DNA of 64,000 nt. It comes from Pseudomonas rhodesiae (GTDB lineage: Bacteria > Pseudomonadota > Gammaproteobacteria > Pseudomonadales > Pseudomonadaceae). This document shows positions 1 to 9,251 of the stretch, piece by piece. The notes under the pieces are model-generated. The model worked only from the letters and a program-made list of their open reading frames with translations, ran no database searches and was not told the origin of the DNA. Both the position numbers and the translations under genes were made by a program. Position 1 is the stretch's first letter. Each line of letters opens with the position of its first letter. Location of the stretch: assembly GCF_007858255.1 (NCBI RefSeq), contig NZ_VFEU01000025.1:1-64000 (forward strand). Reading direction: 5' to 3'.

Positions 1-158
1 AACGAGTAAAACAGCCGCTCCTGCCCACTCGATAACTGTCCCATCATGCTGCGTATTCTCCCGCTGGCCGATGGAGTGATTTTGCCCCAGGCCAAACAGG
101 AGAGCTACTTTTTCAACAGAATCGGCCGATTGCAGCCCTTCTAGAGAGTACGACTACG
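1..158. other. Intergenic left edge, no gene seen
   Basis: No open frame with a recognisable product or ribosome binding site was found here. The stretch belongs to the cargo side of the integrated element whose recombinases lie at 1599-6812; that element's far end is outside the window. Confidence 0.4.
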
Positions 159-398
159 TCAACCTTTTACATTCCGGGGATCGTTGCCGGGCTTAATGGT
201 GTCTTTGGCTCGAAACTGGCCGTCGCGTCCCTTTGTAGTCATTTCACCGCCACCTTGATTTAGCAGCATTTCCCGAGCGGCTTGCTGCGCCTCAGCCTGA
301 GTATCATGCAAGCTTGAGGCCCGGTCGGAATCATTGCGTTTGTTTTCCCACTTTCCATCTGGACGTTGGGAAATAGTGCGATCTTGGGGTTTGCTCAT
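159..398 (-). CDS. DUF2188-type small protein
   Basis: A 79-residue hydrophilic protein. The first half (SQRPDGKWENKRNDSDRASS, then a run of A/E/Q residues ending in AREML) matches the layout of the DUF2188 family: a tryptophan in a 'DGKW' strand followed by a helix with alternating alanines. The second half, with GGGEMTTKGRDGQ and NDPRN, is basic and glycine-rich. The function of the family is unknown. It stands alone on the minus strand, downstream of the recombinase module, so it is probably cargo of that element. The assignment is by motif resemblance only. Confidence 0.65.
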   Translation of the reverse strand: MSKPQDRTISQRPDGKWENKRNDSDRASSLHDTQAEAQQAAREMLLNQGGGEMTTKGRDGQFRAKDTIKPGNDPRNVKG

Positions 399-427
399 CG
401 TAGAATTCCTATGTTGGACATCTCTAT

Positions 428-757
428 TTATAGTCTAAGAAATAGCCATCTGCCCGCTGATGCACTTGCCGCTCCCCAATGAACCAGGATTGGCCTTCCT
501 TTCATTGCTATGGGACTGAGAGTCGAATGTGATGCCAGTGACGATAGGTAAAAATCGACCCGTAGCGCTGAGTCGACCTTAGGGCACGGGGTATATGGCG
601 TGTACCAAGAGGCTGCCGATTCAACACGAACTTGCTTTTGCTGTTGAAGCAGGAAGGGTATATCCAGCGCACCGAGCGCCAATGAAACCCAGTCGGATAA
701 CTCACCTTTTGATCGTGACCAGGACAAGGTAGAACCGCACTGCGCGCAGAATTCGCG
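428..757 (-). pseudogene. Decayed GFA/CENP-V-like fragment
   Basis: Read on the minus strand, the frame contains REFCAQCGSTL followed by SLALGALDIPF and SWYTP. This is the usual ending of glutathione-dependent formaldehyde-activating-enzyme (GFA/CENP-V) family proteins, including the second CxxC zinc-binding pair. A TAA stop lies in frame just upstream of this block, and no N-terminal half with the first cysteine pair is present, so the gene is truncated. The C-terminal residues also depart from the family. I treat it as a remnant in the cargo region; a short unrelated ORF is the alternative. Confidence 0.45.
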
Positions 758-1598
758 TATAACCGTTTACGAGGACGCATAGGTTTTAATGCGGGTGGCG
801 CAGCGAATAATTTGAAGCACGCTGCGCGGTACGCTGCCGTAAAACGCGAACGCTGCGCCGTGACCCTTGCGAGATTAACGGCAATGGCAATGACTAAATG
901 CTTTCGGCGGGGCGAGAGGGACCACTTCTGGCCGATTCCTGCGCTCTGTGGTGGGCAGCTTGGGGTCTTTTAGCGACCGCCTAATTTCGACTGTCGCTAT
1001 ACATAGTCAAACCCCTGTCTGTTCCGTTATCTCAGAGGCGCCAGCAACCTGATATGAACTTTCCCCACAAATAGTGGGCAAATTTTGTTATTTGCTACTG
1101 CCGTCTATGAGGTTGCTTGCGTAGAACCGGCGCTGCAAAGGAGAAAGGCCTTGGCGATTTTTGTAGGGCGTGCAACGCGGAGCCTACCTGGATCACCACT
1201 GGGCCTGTAAACACTTAATGACCGCTATTGCCCGATTTTTGCTTGTCGTCGTTTGCTTTGAGTCGAGTCTAGCCAGTCATGGAGATCATAAGTCCTGGTC
1301 AAGTCCATGCAGTTACGCAAAGGCAAAATCCCGATCAAAGACCGGGATTTGCAAATGCCTCAAGGGCTACAGGATAAATAGTAACCCAAACGGCCCGAGC
1401 CAGGATAGGTACTGATTTTCGACCCTTTTTTGAGCTGAATACGCTTAGGGGGTCAGCTATTCTCATCCAGGGAGAGCACTCAGTGAACTGCTTCTCCGGG
1501 TCGGGGCTTTATAACGGCAGTAGCTGGATTGTTCAAACCCATAGCTGCCGGTGGTCACCGGCACAAACCGACCATCGTCAAGGGCTAGCGCCCCTTCA
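758..1598. other. Noncoding cargo region
   Basis: About 840 bases with no convincing gene. Short frames exist on both strands (for example 1170-1415 on the plus strand) but lack ribosome binding sites or recognisable residues. An 8-bp inverted repeat AAATCCCG / CGGGATTT lies at 1326-1350. Position, downstream of the recombinase operon, suggests a decayed or regulatory cargo segment. Confidence 0.5.
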
Positions 1599-2006
1599 CT
1601 AGCCCTTTGAGGAACCCCTCCTGGCCTTCGGAAGTGGTGCGGCCAATTGCAGCTTCGTAAGGCCGTGGCAGTATGCGTTGTATTGCCAGATGACGAACTG
1701 CTCCAGCAGGCCTTCATTTTCATGTCTAAGCCTCGCGTTTTCCTCCCCCAGACGCTTTATGCGCTGCGCCGCCACTGTTAGCGAAGGTGGCACCTTGGCT
1801 TTGTCATTCATGACGTTGCTTCTGCCTTTCTTATGCTGGAACGCCTCTTGAATTTGCACATAGGCACTCAGGGTTTGACGCGTTGGACGCGTGCCAATCA
1901 GCGGAAGCAATGAGTCACACAAGGCTTCCCACGTAAGCCGTCCCTGCCAGCCATCCAGCGTATGAAGGATCTTTTCAATATCTGTCTCAGTCAGGTGTTT
2001 TGCCAT
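1599..2006 (-). CDS. Small helical recombination accessory protein (Srap/TnpC-like)
   Basis: A 135-residue, mostly alpha-helical protein: the N-terminal half is helical, then a leucine-rich coiled coil (RIKRLGEENARLRHENEG, about residues 83-100), then a basic proline-containing tail. It starts with ATG behind a GGAGAG site and overlaps the end of intC by 20 bp, so the two are translationally coupled. A small helical fourth protein encoded after large tyrosine recombinases is typical of strand-biased circularizing integrative elements (Srap) and of Tn554 (TnpC). A DNA-binding or orientation-factor role is inferred from position and shape; no catalytic motif is seen. Confidence 0.6.
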   Translation of the reverse strand: MAKHLTETDIEKILHTLDGWQGRLTWEALCDSLLPLIGTRPTRQTLSAYVQIQEAFQHKKGRSNVMNDKAKVPPSLTVAAQRIKRLGEENARLRHENEGLLEQFVIWQYNAYCHGLTKLQLAAPLPKARRGSSKG

Positions 2007-4038
2007 GGCTCTCCCCTAACGAGTAATGCGTCTCGCCCCCCACGCTTTCCGAAAGCTTGGATTGCGAACTCTTTGCCGCTAATTCTCGCTTCAGCGGGCT
2101 AAACTCCTGATCACACCTCAACCTAACAATGGCTCCCGGCGCGATGTCATCAGACTGCAGCAGCGCGATTAGTTGGTCCGCTCGATCCAAAGTCTGTTTC
2201 TGGTGAACTGTCCACCGGTCAGCGCCATAGTAGCCTTCCGCCAGAGCATGTTCCGCTTGGGCAAGCTGTAAGAAAATAGCCTCTCGCTGAAGCTTAAGCC
2301 GCGCAACCTTTGCCTCATCGCCTTTAACACACACCTGCTCGGTACAGTTTAAACAGTCTCTGTGCTTCTGACACGGCAGCATCGAGTAATCATGTACACA
2401 GAAGCCGAACTCGGTGACATGCGCCATGACATCGCCAATGGCGCCTAAGTCGGCCAAAGTTACCGGCGAATTGGCGGTGATTTTCTCTAACGGACCAGCC
2501 AATGCCTTGAGTGCCTGAAAGCTGCCAATTTTCTCTTGATACTCATCGTCGGACATATGGTTGTAGGTGTTGTTCTGAGACACATTGGCGCGCCCTGACC
2601 AGCGAGCGATATCAAACTGTCCCAGGTCGCCGCGCTGTGCCGTGGTATTCAGAAAATGGCGCACTTGATGGGTCGTCAAACTCACTCGGCTACCATCCGG
2701 GTTTTTATACCCACTCCGATCCCACACTGTCTGCATCTCTCGAACGCCGCTGGTAATGGACAGCGCACTGCTAATACTGCTGCTGCCCGGTCCCCAGACA
2801 ATGATCGGAGACACACCGCGTTGATGATGCAGCTCATTGACCCTCATACAGAAAAGACTGTCAGACCACTTCAACTGCTTTTTTTCATTCTTCCATGGGA
2901 AACCCTTAGGTAATCGCGAGTGAGCATATTTATTGAGCACCGCCAGCGTAACTTCATCCAGACTTATACTATTCCCCTCAAGAAATGCTCTGATGGGGCT
3001 GCTTGAATTTTTAAGAACCTTCCGGGCTTGACCGGCAAATCCAGCATATTCAATCCCTAGTGCATCACAGATCTGCACTGGGGTCAGCAGAGCATCTTCA
3101 TGCACCAATGGACAAGCCGCATGCCGATAGAACTTGTCCATGTGTTCTTCATACCACTTGGCCGCGCGCCGGCCCTCATCCGTCAACTCTTTGATGCGCT
3201 CAACCGCTGTTACCGCAACATCTTTGAACGCCGTGGACACCCACTTTATAGTGGGACCAAAGCCCTTCGCCGAATAAAAGCGCAGCCCCAATTTTTCTGA
3301 TCCACTTTGATCTTTTTCGTAATGTAAGCAATCCGACGGCAGATCGTGAACTTCCGAAATCCGTGAGGGCGCGCACATTAACAGCGCGAAAAGCGACACT
3401 ACGTATTTATCTGCGGAACTCTGCGGATTGTTTGAAAACATTTCTGCCATGTAGTGCAGCACATGCTCAGGTGGCAGCTTGTCTTGACTTGCTTTTTTCC
3501 CCGCCCGATCCAATCTTCCAATTTTGCTGGACACCGGTATGGCACACCGCCAATAAAACCCTCTCTCCACCAGCTTATGCTCAAGCAAAAACCCTACGAG
3601 CCGGTTCAGTTCCGAACTCGCCTGATACGCGGTAGCCGGGTAACACTCACGCGCCACTGCGGCGGCTTGATCCAAGACGACAGGGTCCACCAGAGAAATA
3701 TCAGCGACATTCTTAACCTTCAACAACGCCGGCTCGATACAGCGAATGGCCATAATCCTTCGGGCAGTGGCACGCACACATGGATTATGTGCCTTCTGGT
3801 AAGTTACATAAGCCTTAGCAAAAGAAATAATATCCTGATCCAGTAGGCTTTCAGCCTCAACCTTACGTGCATTAACGCCGGCTTTTGTGAAGCCCACCTC
3901 CCCCCTCCAGAAATTACTGTCCCACTCAATCTCAGGCGCCAATACGTCTAAATCTTTACGGCACCGAGCAATAAACGCTTGGACATTCGCTTTGGCCCCA
4001 ACACTTTCGTTTGGCATGAACTTGAATATCTTAGCCAT
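1987..4038 (-). CDS. Large tyrosine recombinase with Cys-rich tail (IntC/TnpB-like)
   Basis: 683 residues from the second ATG. The C-terminal half carries the catalytic signature of tyrosine recombinases: TTHQVRHF (HxxR), then RWSGRANVSQNNTYNHMS with the presumptive nucleophilic tyrosine. After it comes a cysteine cluster, CVHDYSMLPCQKHRDCLNC, probably a zinc-binding site, and a helical tail. A large recombinase with a Cys-rich C-terminus matches TnpB of Tn554 and IntC of SE-type elements. It overlaps the tfp gene upstream and srap downstream, so the four genes form one operon. Role: strand exchange at the element ends with IntA. Confidence 0.7.
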   Translation of the reverse strand: MAKIFKFMPNESVGAKANVQAFIARCRKDLDVLAPEIEWDSNFWRGEVGFTKAGVNARKVEAESLLDQDIISFAKAYVTYQKAHNPCVRATARRIMAIRCIEPALLKVKNVADISLVDPVVLDQAAAVARECYPATAYQASSELNRLVGFLLEHKLVERGFYWRCAIPVSSKIGRLDRAGKKASQDKLPPEHVLHYMAEMFSNNPQSSADKYVVSLFALLMCAPSRISEVHDLPSDCLHYEKDQSGSEKLGLRFYSAKGFGPTIKWVSTAFKDVAVTAVERIKELTDEGRRAAKWYEEHMDKFYRHAACPLVHEDALLTPVQICDALGIEYAGFAGQARKVLKNSSSPIRAFLEGNSISLDEVTLAVLNKYAHSRLPKGFPWKNEKKQLKWSDSLFCMRVNELHHQRGVSPIIVWGPGSSSISSALSITSGVREMQTVWDRSGYKNPDGSRVSLTTHQVRHFLNTTAQRGDLGQFDIARWSGRANVSQNNTYNHMSDDEYQEKIGSFQALKALAGPLEKITANSPVTLADLGAIGDVMAHVTEFGFCVHDYSMLPCQKHRDCLNCTEQVCVKGDEAKVARLKLQREAIFLQLAQAEHALAEGYYGADRWTVHQKQTLDRADQLIALLQSDDIAPGAIVRLRCDQEFSPLKRELAAKSSQSKLSESVGGETHYSLGESHGKTPD

Positions 4039-5557
4039 CACAGGTTGCCCTCTTCGCCTGCGCGCATCGCTGAACCACTTCCGTAACCGCGAGGATCAGT
4101 CGATCATTGGCCAAGGCAGTTTTGACGTCCTTTGTTACCCCCCATACGCGGTCACTGCCGGCGAGGAGCTCATTCAGGACTTCTTCATGAGGCCCATCTA
4201 CCCAGGGTTGGAAGTGTGTGCAGGTGTAACAGGCAATCGGGGCTAGAGCCCCACAAAAGCCATAGTTCCCGCATGTACCAACATTCACGCGCCCGTTCGA
4301 AACACGGCTGCTGGAGTCGCCCCCTCGAACAGCCTCCTTTTCCGAAGCCACCAGAACCCCTTGAAAGGCTTGAGCCAACGGCGCCAATTGTTGCGCAACC
4401 GCTTTATCAATTCGCGCCACAATATCCGACAGGCTCTTTATATAATAGCCGGCACTGCGAACATTAGAGTGATCCAGTACTTCCGCAACAATTGAAACAC
4501 CGTAACCTTGGCGGGCTACATTGGTCCCCAGCGTGGATCTAAAGCGCCGCGGAGATAGGCTTAATGGCGCACCTGTTCTTTCCGAAAATACGCAATGGAT
4601 TTCCGAAAATCTGGTTAATGCGGTGTTACAGATTTTGACAGGGGCATGGAGGTAGTCAAACTGCAAGAGTTCCAGCAGGTTTTTCTCACTTATCCCATGT
4701 GAGAGGTTGACAAAATCGGCAAATAGCGGAACTTCTTTGATTAAGGAGTTTGAAAGAGAAAAGTTAACAAGGCCCTGCAGCCTTTTTACTGTGTCTACAG
4801 CCTGCAATTGCAGAATCAGCCACAAATCTTCATCGATTGCACATGTGTTAAATGTCGAACGCCACAGCGCATGCCGCTGCTTTGCCCGTGGAAAATTGAT
4901 CGAGTAGGCAGATATACCATTTTTTTCGGTTAACAGTAGATCCTTAATTTTTAGAGCGACTATTTGTACCGACCGTCTACCCGTGTGTACCAATGTCAGA
5001 ATTAATGAAAACTGCTCTAGTAATAGCCGACTTTTCGAATAACAGGCAATCACGCCATCAAGTACACCTTGCATTTCGATGTCAGTCAATGGCCCCTTCA
5101 GGCTATCCATCTGTAACACCGCGCGCCCCACCTCATTACCTTTTAAAACCCACGCCTTTAATGTCTTAAAAAACTCTTCACTTATTCCTGGGTGACCTTG
5201 CTCATACCATGTAACAAAAAACCCTTTGAGCCCACCCAAATAATGCTGCTTCGAATCATCCAAGTTTGCCCTATAAGCAAGCAAAGAAATAGTGTTAAGT
5301 TCACCCCCAGTAAACTTAAAAAAATACTTTGCCCGCTCAGAAATATTTCGAGCATGTGCGGCCGAACTATGTACAGAGTAAAATTGCAATGTAGTTAAAA
5401 ATGAACTTTTAATATCTACCGTTAAATCGTCTACCCACCCCAAGTAAACGGTGGTATTTTTATTGAGCCGCCAAGCAAGGTCATTTTTATTAAACTCCCA
5501 CCCATCGCGAGACCGGAATACTTGCTGAGTATCTACTCCTGAATGACTCTTGATCAC
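4031..5557 (-). CDS. Tyrosine-recombinase-fold protein (Tfp-like)
   Basis: 508 residues, starting at GTG behind AAAAGGA, 4 bp after the intA stop. HTGRRSVQIVALK resembles the arm with catalytic Arg I. Further on SPRRFRSTLGTNVARQGYG and EVLDHSNVRSAGYYIK give the Arg II, His and Tyr positions, although the box II histidine is replaced (RRFR rather than HxxR). The C-terminus holds a second cysteine cluster (GTCGNYGFCGALAPIACYTC). In SE-type elements the middle gene encodes a recombinase-fold protein thought to assist rather than catalyse. Whether this copy is active cannot be told from sequence. Confidence 0.65.
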   Translation of the reverse strand: MIKSHSGVDTQQVFRSRDGWEFNKNDLAWRLNKNTTVYLGWVDDLTVDIKSSFLTTLQFYSVHSSAAHARNISERAKYFFKFTGGELNTISLLAYRANLDDSKQHYLGGLKGFFVTWYEQGHPGISEEFFKTLKAWVLKGNEVGRAVLQMDSLKGPLTDIEMQGVLDGVIACYSKSRLLLEQFSLILTLVHTGRRSVQIVALKIKDLLLTEKNGISAYSINFPRAKQRHALWRSTFNTCAIDEDLWLILQLQAVDTVKRLQGLVNFSLSNSLIKEVPLFADFVNLSHGISEKNLLELLQFDYLHAPVKICNTALTRFSEIHCVFSERTGAPLSLSPRRFRSTLGTNVARQGYGVSIVAEVLDHSNVRSAGYYIKSLSDIVARIDKAVAQQLAPLAQAFQGVLVASEKEAVRGGDSSSRVSNGRVNVGTCGNYGFCGALAPIACYTCTHFQPWVDGPHEEVLNELLAGSDRVWGVTKDVKTALANDRLILAVTEVVQRCAQAKRATCDG

Positions 5558-5561
5558 CGGA

Positions 5562-6812
5562 CTAATCCTTTTTATTTTTAAGCGCCCTTTGATACTCCAA
5601 TAACGCCTTGGCAGCCTTTTCTTTGATATGACGCTTATTGTACGTATTGACCGTATGGGAGGTCTCTGACCACCCCATTAAATAGGCACGAACTTTCTGC
5701 TCCTGTTCAGGCGTCATGGCTCCCGCCTCATCAACTATTTTCGAAAACGCATAGTTCCAAGTGTGCCTAAATGCATGTGCATGAATGATTTCGAAACCGT
5801 TGGCGATCCCTTGGATGGTAGCCATGAACTTGCCAAAACTGCTATTCGATAACGGATTGCCCTGAGTCGGACCCGCCTTGTGCGCAACAAACAAATAGGG
5901 GTGCTTTTTAGCCTGACGAAAGCTGGCCCTACAATGGAGAATGTAGTCACTAAGCTTTTTTTGTAGTATGTCATTGATTGGAATATTTCTCTGCGCGGTC
6001 TTAACCAACGGTTGATGTCGGCGACTGTCCAGCGGGCTGTCCGCACGCCTAACGATCTTGATCACACCCTTACTGAAATCTACGTCCTCTACCCGCAAAT
6101 TAAGTAGTTCGCCCCGCCTAATACCCAGATAGCGAAGCAGCGTTATAATTAAATAATTGCGTTGCTGAACACCCTTGCTAGAAAAAGGGTTCTGCGGGTG
6201 GTCTGGCCAAAGATACTCTAGCACCTGATCCACCACATCGAGGTCCAAGCCCCTCTCATCCCGGTCGACTGCTGAGATGTTACTTACTTTTGGCCGGCAT
6301 GCGTTGAGACGCTCAACCATTGCACTCACCTGTCTCTCCGACGCACTACTAACACGCCCATCACGTAATGTTTCAGCCAAAAAGCCAAGGTATTTTGAAA
6401 TTGTGCTGATCCGTGTGAATTGCGTCTGCGCACCGACGTTACACGTATTACGAGCGACGGTTCTGCCGGCGTTAAGCTTCAGGGTGTGCACCTTCGTGGT
6501 TCGTTGTCGGCGCTCTTCCCTTAACAGCCGCGCACTAAACGCGACCAACGAAGTAATTTCCTCGCGCTGGAGCAGTCGCCCTGTCGAAAACAACGCTTCG
6601 AGATTAATGCCTTGGCTTGCTTGCCAGGCATACAGCACTTTGATTGCCGCAAGCGCCCCCTGCACTGTAGAAACGGAGAAACCGCCAGCACGGACATGGG
6701 TCGTGATAAAGAGTGAGGGGTAATACAGAGGTATGCCCGTCTGGGCACTGACCAACAACTTATGCCGCTCGCCATGGCGGAATTGGATGTGTTTTATCGC
6801 CAATAAGGTCAT
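5562..6812 (-). CDS. Tyrosine recombinase IntA-like
   Basis: 416 residues from the ATG at 6812. A longer frame starts at 6941, but it would read through the repeats at 6830-6951 and a terminator, so the shorter start, preceded by GGGTGGT, is preferred. The complete catalytic set is visible: Arg I in LGIRRGELLNL, Lys in LVKTAQRNIPI, HxxR in HAFRHTW, Trp in MGWSETSHT and Tyr in NTYNKRH. It is the first gene of the four-gene recombination operon and the one next to the element end, as in SE-type elements and in Tn554 (TnpA). The SE name is from memory; a Tn554-like or gamma-mobile-trio element is the alternative. Confidence 0.75.
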   Translation of the reverse strand: MTLLAIKHIQFRHGERHKLLVSAQTGIPLYYPSLFITTHVRAGGFSVSTVQGALAAIKVLYAWQASQGINLEALFSTGRLLQREEITSLVAFSARLLREERRQRTTKVHTLKLNAGRTVARNTCNVGAQTQFTRISTISKYLGFLAETLRDGRVSSASERQVSAMVERLNACRPKVSNISAVDRDERGLDLDVVDQVLEYLWPDHPQNPFSSKGVQQRNYLIITLLRYLGIRRGELLNLRVEDVDFSKGVIKIVRRADSPLDSRRHQPLVKTAQRNIPINDILQKKLSDYILHCRASFRQAKKHPYLFVAHKAGPTQGNPLSNSSFGKFMATIQGIANGFEIIHAHAFRHTWNYAFSKIVDEAGAMTPEQEQKVRAYLMGWSETSHTVNTYNKRHIKEKAAKALLEYQRALKNKKD

Positions 6813-6829
6813 CGGGATTACCACCCATG

Positions 6830-6951
6830 AAAACTTTACATTTTTCAAGGTAGTACACAATCCTGAAAACCGGCAAATCTCGACGTAAAACTTTACAGCG
6901 TAAATTATCGAAAAAGCCCCTAAATAGGGGCTTTCAGGCAAAAACCTTACA
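6830..6951 (-). repeat. Three direct repeats at element end
   Basis: On the minus strand the 11-mer TGTAAAGTTTT occurs at 6840-6830 and 6897-6887, and as TGTAAGGTTTT at 6951-6941, spaced 57 and 54 bp. They lie between intA and the traU stop codon, exactly where recombinase arm or core sites are expected, so they probably mark the intA-side end of the integrated element. Confidence 0.6.
6913..6934 (-). terminator. Terminator between traU and intA
   Basis: Stem AAAGCCCC / GGGGCTTT with a 6-base loop, followed on the minus strand by a T-run. It would stop transcription coming out of traU before it reaches the recombinase genes, insulating intA. Confidence 0.7.
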
Positions 6952-6970
6952 TTATCGTCTCAGGTGTTCG

Positions 6971-8023
6971 CTAGAGCTTCGAGCAGCAATCTGTCCATCG
7001 CCAGAACATGTACATGGCATCGTTCCCAGTACCTGGAACATGCCGACTAGGCCCACCCTCCCAAGTCTGCGGCGGTTCTCCGAGCCACATTGCTCTGCTG
7101 TTCTGCGACTTTGGCCAGAACTGGGTCACTTTGTACTGGCTTTTCGGAATCGTCGGGTAGATACCCGCCTTGCACACGTTTTCATCACCCATAGTGCGTC
7201 GAGCGAGGCCCCTGCGGTGTTGCTGAGCGATCACTCGCGCAGCCAGCAATGCTGTCGTCCGGTTTGCATCTTGCGCCACGGTTACGCCGGCAAATGGGTA
7301 GATGCTCCCCCATGTACCGGTACACCACCAAAGCGACTCAAGAGGTTCCTTTCGAGCGGTAACCAGCGCGGATTCGGCAGCACAGGCCGCAATAGCGATT
7401 GGGTTTGCCACGGCCGCGGACTCGGGGTGCTGGAAGAAAGCCAACGTACCGTTGTTCCAGGTCGGGTCGATCTCAGTGAAAGAGATGATATCGAGGTCGA
7501 GATAACCGTCCGGGTTGCATTTGGTAGGCGTATAGAGATCGAGGATCTGAAGTAGCGGGAATGCATACAGATGCGCGTGGTAGAACGACCCGGCAGCCTG
7601 ACCTGTCTGGGTGCTGTTGTCCTGCCGAAGTCGGCCATAGCTGCGCTTGTTGCCAAGCGGCAGCGTTACACCACCTAGGGTTGGCGAGCAGCCTGGCTTA
7701 CGGACAGTTTCAACCATCCGTGCCGGCTCCCACATTGCAGTGATGATTCCGGGCTTGTAGATCGAGGATGAGCCTTCCTGGCAGATGCAGAAGACCATTT
7801 TTGTAGCCTTCGCGGGGGCTGTGCCGGGGGTTATTTGCACACCAGAAACACGAATTGGGAAGAGGCACGCCCAGCAGATGTCGGTGAACAACTTCGGACC
7901 AAAAAGGCCAGAGTCCTCACACATCACCTCTCCGGAAGAGGACGCCTCAGCCGCTATCCCTGGCAGGGAAAACATGCCTGCAATCACCAGAATTGCGGCG
8001 GTTATTACCTTATTGATGCTCAT
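6971..8023 (-). CDS. traU: Conjugal transfer pilus assembly protein TraU
   Basis: 350 residues, starting at the ATG 8 bases after GGAGG; an upstream in-frame ATG at 8053 has no such site. The signal peptide (MSINKVITAAILVIAG... PGIAAEA) is followed by the cysteine-rich periplasmic protein typical of TraU: ICWACLFPIRVSG, CICQEG, CNPDGY, CAAESA and WWCTGTWG blocks, ending in WTDCCSKL. TraU is needed for F-type mating-pair formation and DNA transfer in the periplasm and needs disulfide formation. Its start overlaps the end of the traW fusion gene. The integrated element begins only about 20 bp after the stop codon, so traU is probably intact but cut off from any former downstream gene. Confidence 0.93.
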   Translation of the reverse strand: MSINKVITAAILVIAGMFSLPGIAAEASSSGEVMCEDSGLFGPKLFTDICWACLFPIRVSGVQITPGTAPAKATKMVFCICQEGSSSIYKPGIITAMWEPARMVETVRKPGCSPTLGGVTLPLGNKRSYGRLRQDNSTQTGQAAGSFYHAHLYAFPLLQILDLYTPTKCNPDGYLDLDIISFTEIDPTWNNGTLAFFQHPESAAVANPIAIAACAAESALVTARKEPLESLWWCTGTWGSIYPFAGVTVAQDANRTTALLAARVIAQQHRRGLARRTMGDENVCKAGIYPTIPKSQYKVTQFWPKSQNSRAMWLGEPPQTWEGGPSRHVPGTGNDAMYMFWRWTDCCSKL

Positions 8024-9251
8024 GATTGGCCTCCTCGAAGGCTGTTTGAGCAACCTCGCGGACGATAAAGTTTTTGGTGTCGGCTGTTACGACAGATGGG
8101 GCTCGAAAGATTTGGAAGCGCTCCGCCATGTCAGGCGGCAGCAGGTACAAGGGCGCATCCAGGCTGTCCTGAACGCTGTTGAACAGATCCCAACCAGAGG
8201 CAGTGGGAATCTGAGTCGCCATCACAGTGACGGTCAGATTTGCCCCATGGTCTGCATATTCACGCTTCGCCAGGGCAACCTGCCAAGGTTGCGTCGGATC
8301 AATCACGACCAGTTTCTGGTCAAAAGGCATCATGTCGAGTGGATTGATCCTCCCCGCCTTCTGAACAACCCTTCCTTGGCTATCGAGAATGTCATTGGGA
8401 ACGATGACAGATGCGTCGACGAGGCGTGTCGCACTCTCCGTTACCGGAGGCAATGGGTGCCCTTTGTGGTTATCCCAAAACCGAGCGATTGCTCGCTTCT
8501 TCATGGCGTCGGTGTCCAGCTCTGCGATGCGCTGTTTCGCAACCTCCATGAGGTCTGGCTCGATGATTTCCTGTGTAGAGCCAATAGTGCCTAGATCCCC
8601 ACGCTTACCATCCTTAACCGCCCCCTCGATATAGCTAACGGAGGACGACCCAGCAGCTTTAGCGATCAAAGCATCATTCGGTGCTTCGAGAGCGACGGTG
8701 GGGACGGCTGAAACGCTATGACGCTGGAATGCGAGAGGATCGAGCAGAACACTCACAGTGCTTTGCGTCTCTTGCGTGAGGAGGTGCATTTTGGTCACAG
8801 CATCGCCCATCGACATACCATCAGGAATGCCTCGAAAAACGATGCCAACACCAGGCAGTCCGTCAAAGGACAGCAGTATGTCTTTGAGGGCAGTAGCCCC
8901 CATCGACCACGACACGAAAATTAGAGTGCGGTTTCCATCGCCCAGGGGATGTTTTTTCTCGCGATCTGAGCCATCTGCGCTAGCGAGCCCTGAATCGTTC
9001 TGCTGGGCTTCTTCATCACTGCCTTGAACGATGGCCTTTTCGGCCATCTCACTTACCCAGCTCATGTCATCTCGGCCGCTTATTTCTTCGCGCGCGGCTT
9101 TCGCATTTCGGCTGATTTCCCTGACCTGATCGAGGAGCGCAGGATCGAATTCATTGATGTCGTACTTGCGAATGCCAAGGTCATCGCCGGCGATGGCCAT
9201 CGTGCAGCTGAAGGCCAGCCCAATGCACATGGCTAGTTGCTTTTTCACCAT
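8010..9251 (-). CDS. traW: TrbC-TraW fusion type IV secretion protein
   Basis: 413 residues with a signal peptide (MVKKQLAMCIGLAFSCTMAIA). Residues about 105-200 (RTLIFVSWSMGATALKDILL, GIVFRGIPDGMSM, PTVALEAP) have the thioredoxin-like layout of TrbC. Residues about 225-400 (ARFWDNHKGHPLPPVTESAT, VIDPTQPWQVALAK, FQIFRAPSVV) match TraW. Fused TrbC-TraW proteins are the rule in MOBH/F-type systems. Role: periplasmic assembly of the conjugative pilus with TraU. It is flanked by and overlaps the trhF-like gene and traU. Confidence 0.88.
   Translation of the reverse strand: MVKKQLAMCIGLAFSCTMAIAGDDLGIRKYDINEFDPALLDQVREISRNAKAAREEISGRDDMSWVSEMAEKAIVQGSDEEAQQNDSGLASADGSDREKKHPLGDGNRTLIFVSWSMGATALKDILLSFDGLPGVGIVFRGIPDGMSMGDAVTKMHLLTQETQSTVSVLLDPLAFQRHSVSAVPTVALEAPNDALIAKAAGSSSVSYIEGAVKDGKRGDLGTIGSTQEIIEPDLMEVAKQRIAELDTDAMKKRAIARFWDNHKGHPLPPVTESATRLVDASVIVPNDILDSQGRVVQKAGRINPLDMMPFDQKLVVIDPTQPWQVALAKREYADHGANLTVTVMATQIPTASGWDLFNSVQDSLDAPLYLLPPDMAERFQIFRAPSVVTADTKNFIVREVAQTAFEEANHEHQ

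Noticed and set aside
1170..1415. Plus-strand frame of 81 codons
   Set aside because: No ribosome site; composition and residues unlike a folded protein.
7785..8594. Plus-strand frame of 269 codons
   Set aside because: It lies antisense across traU and the traW fusion, both of which have clear family motifs; no ribosome site or recognisable product.
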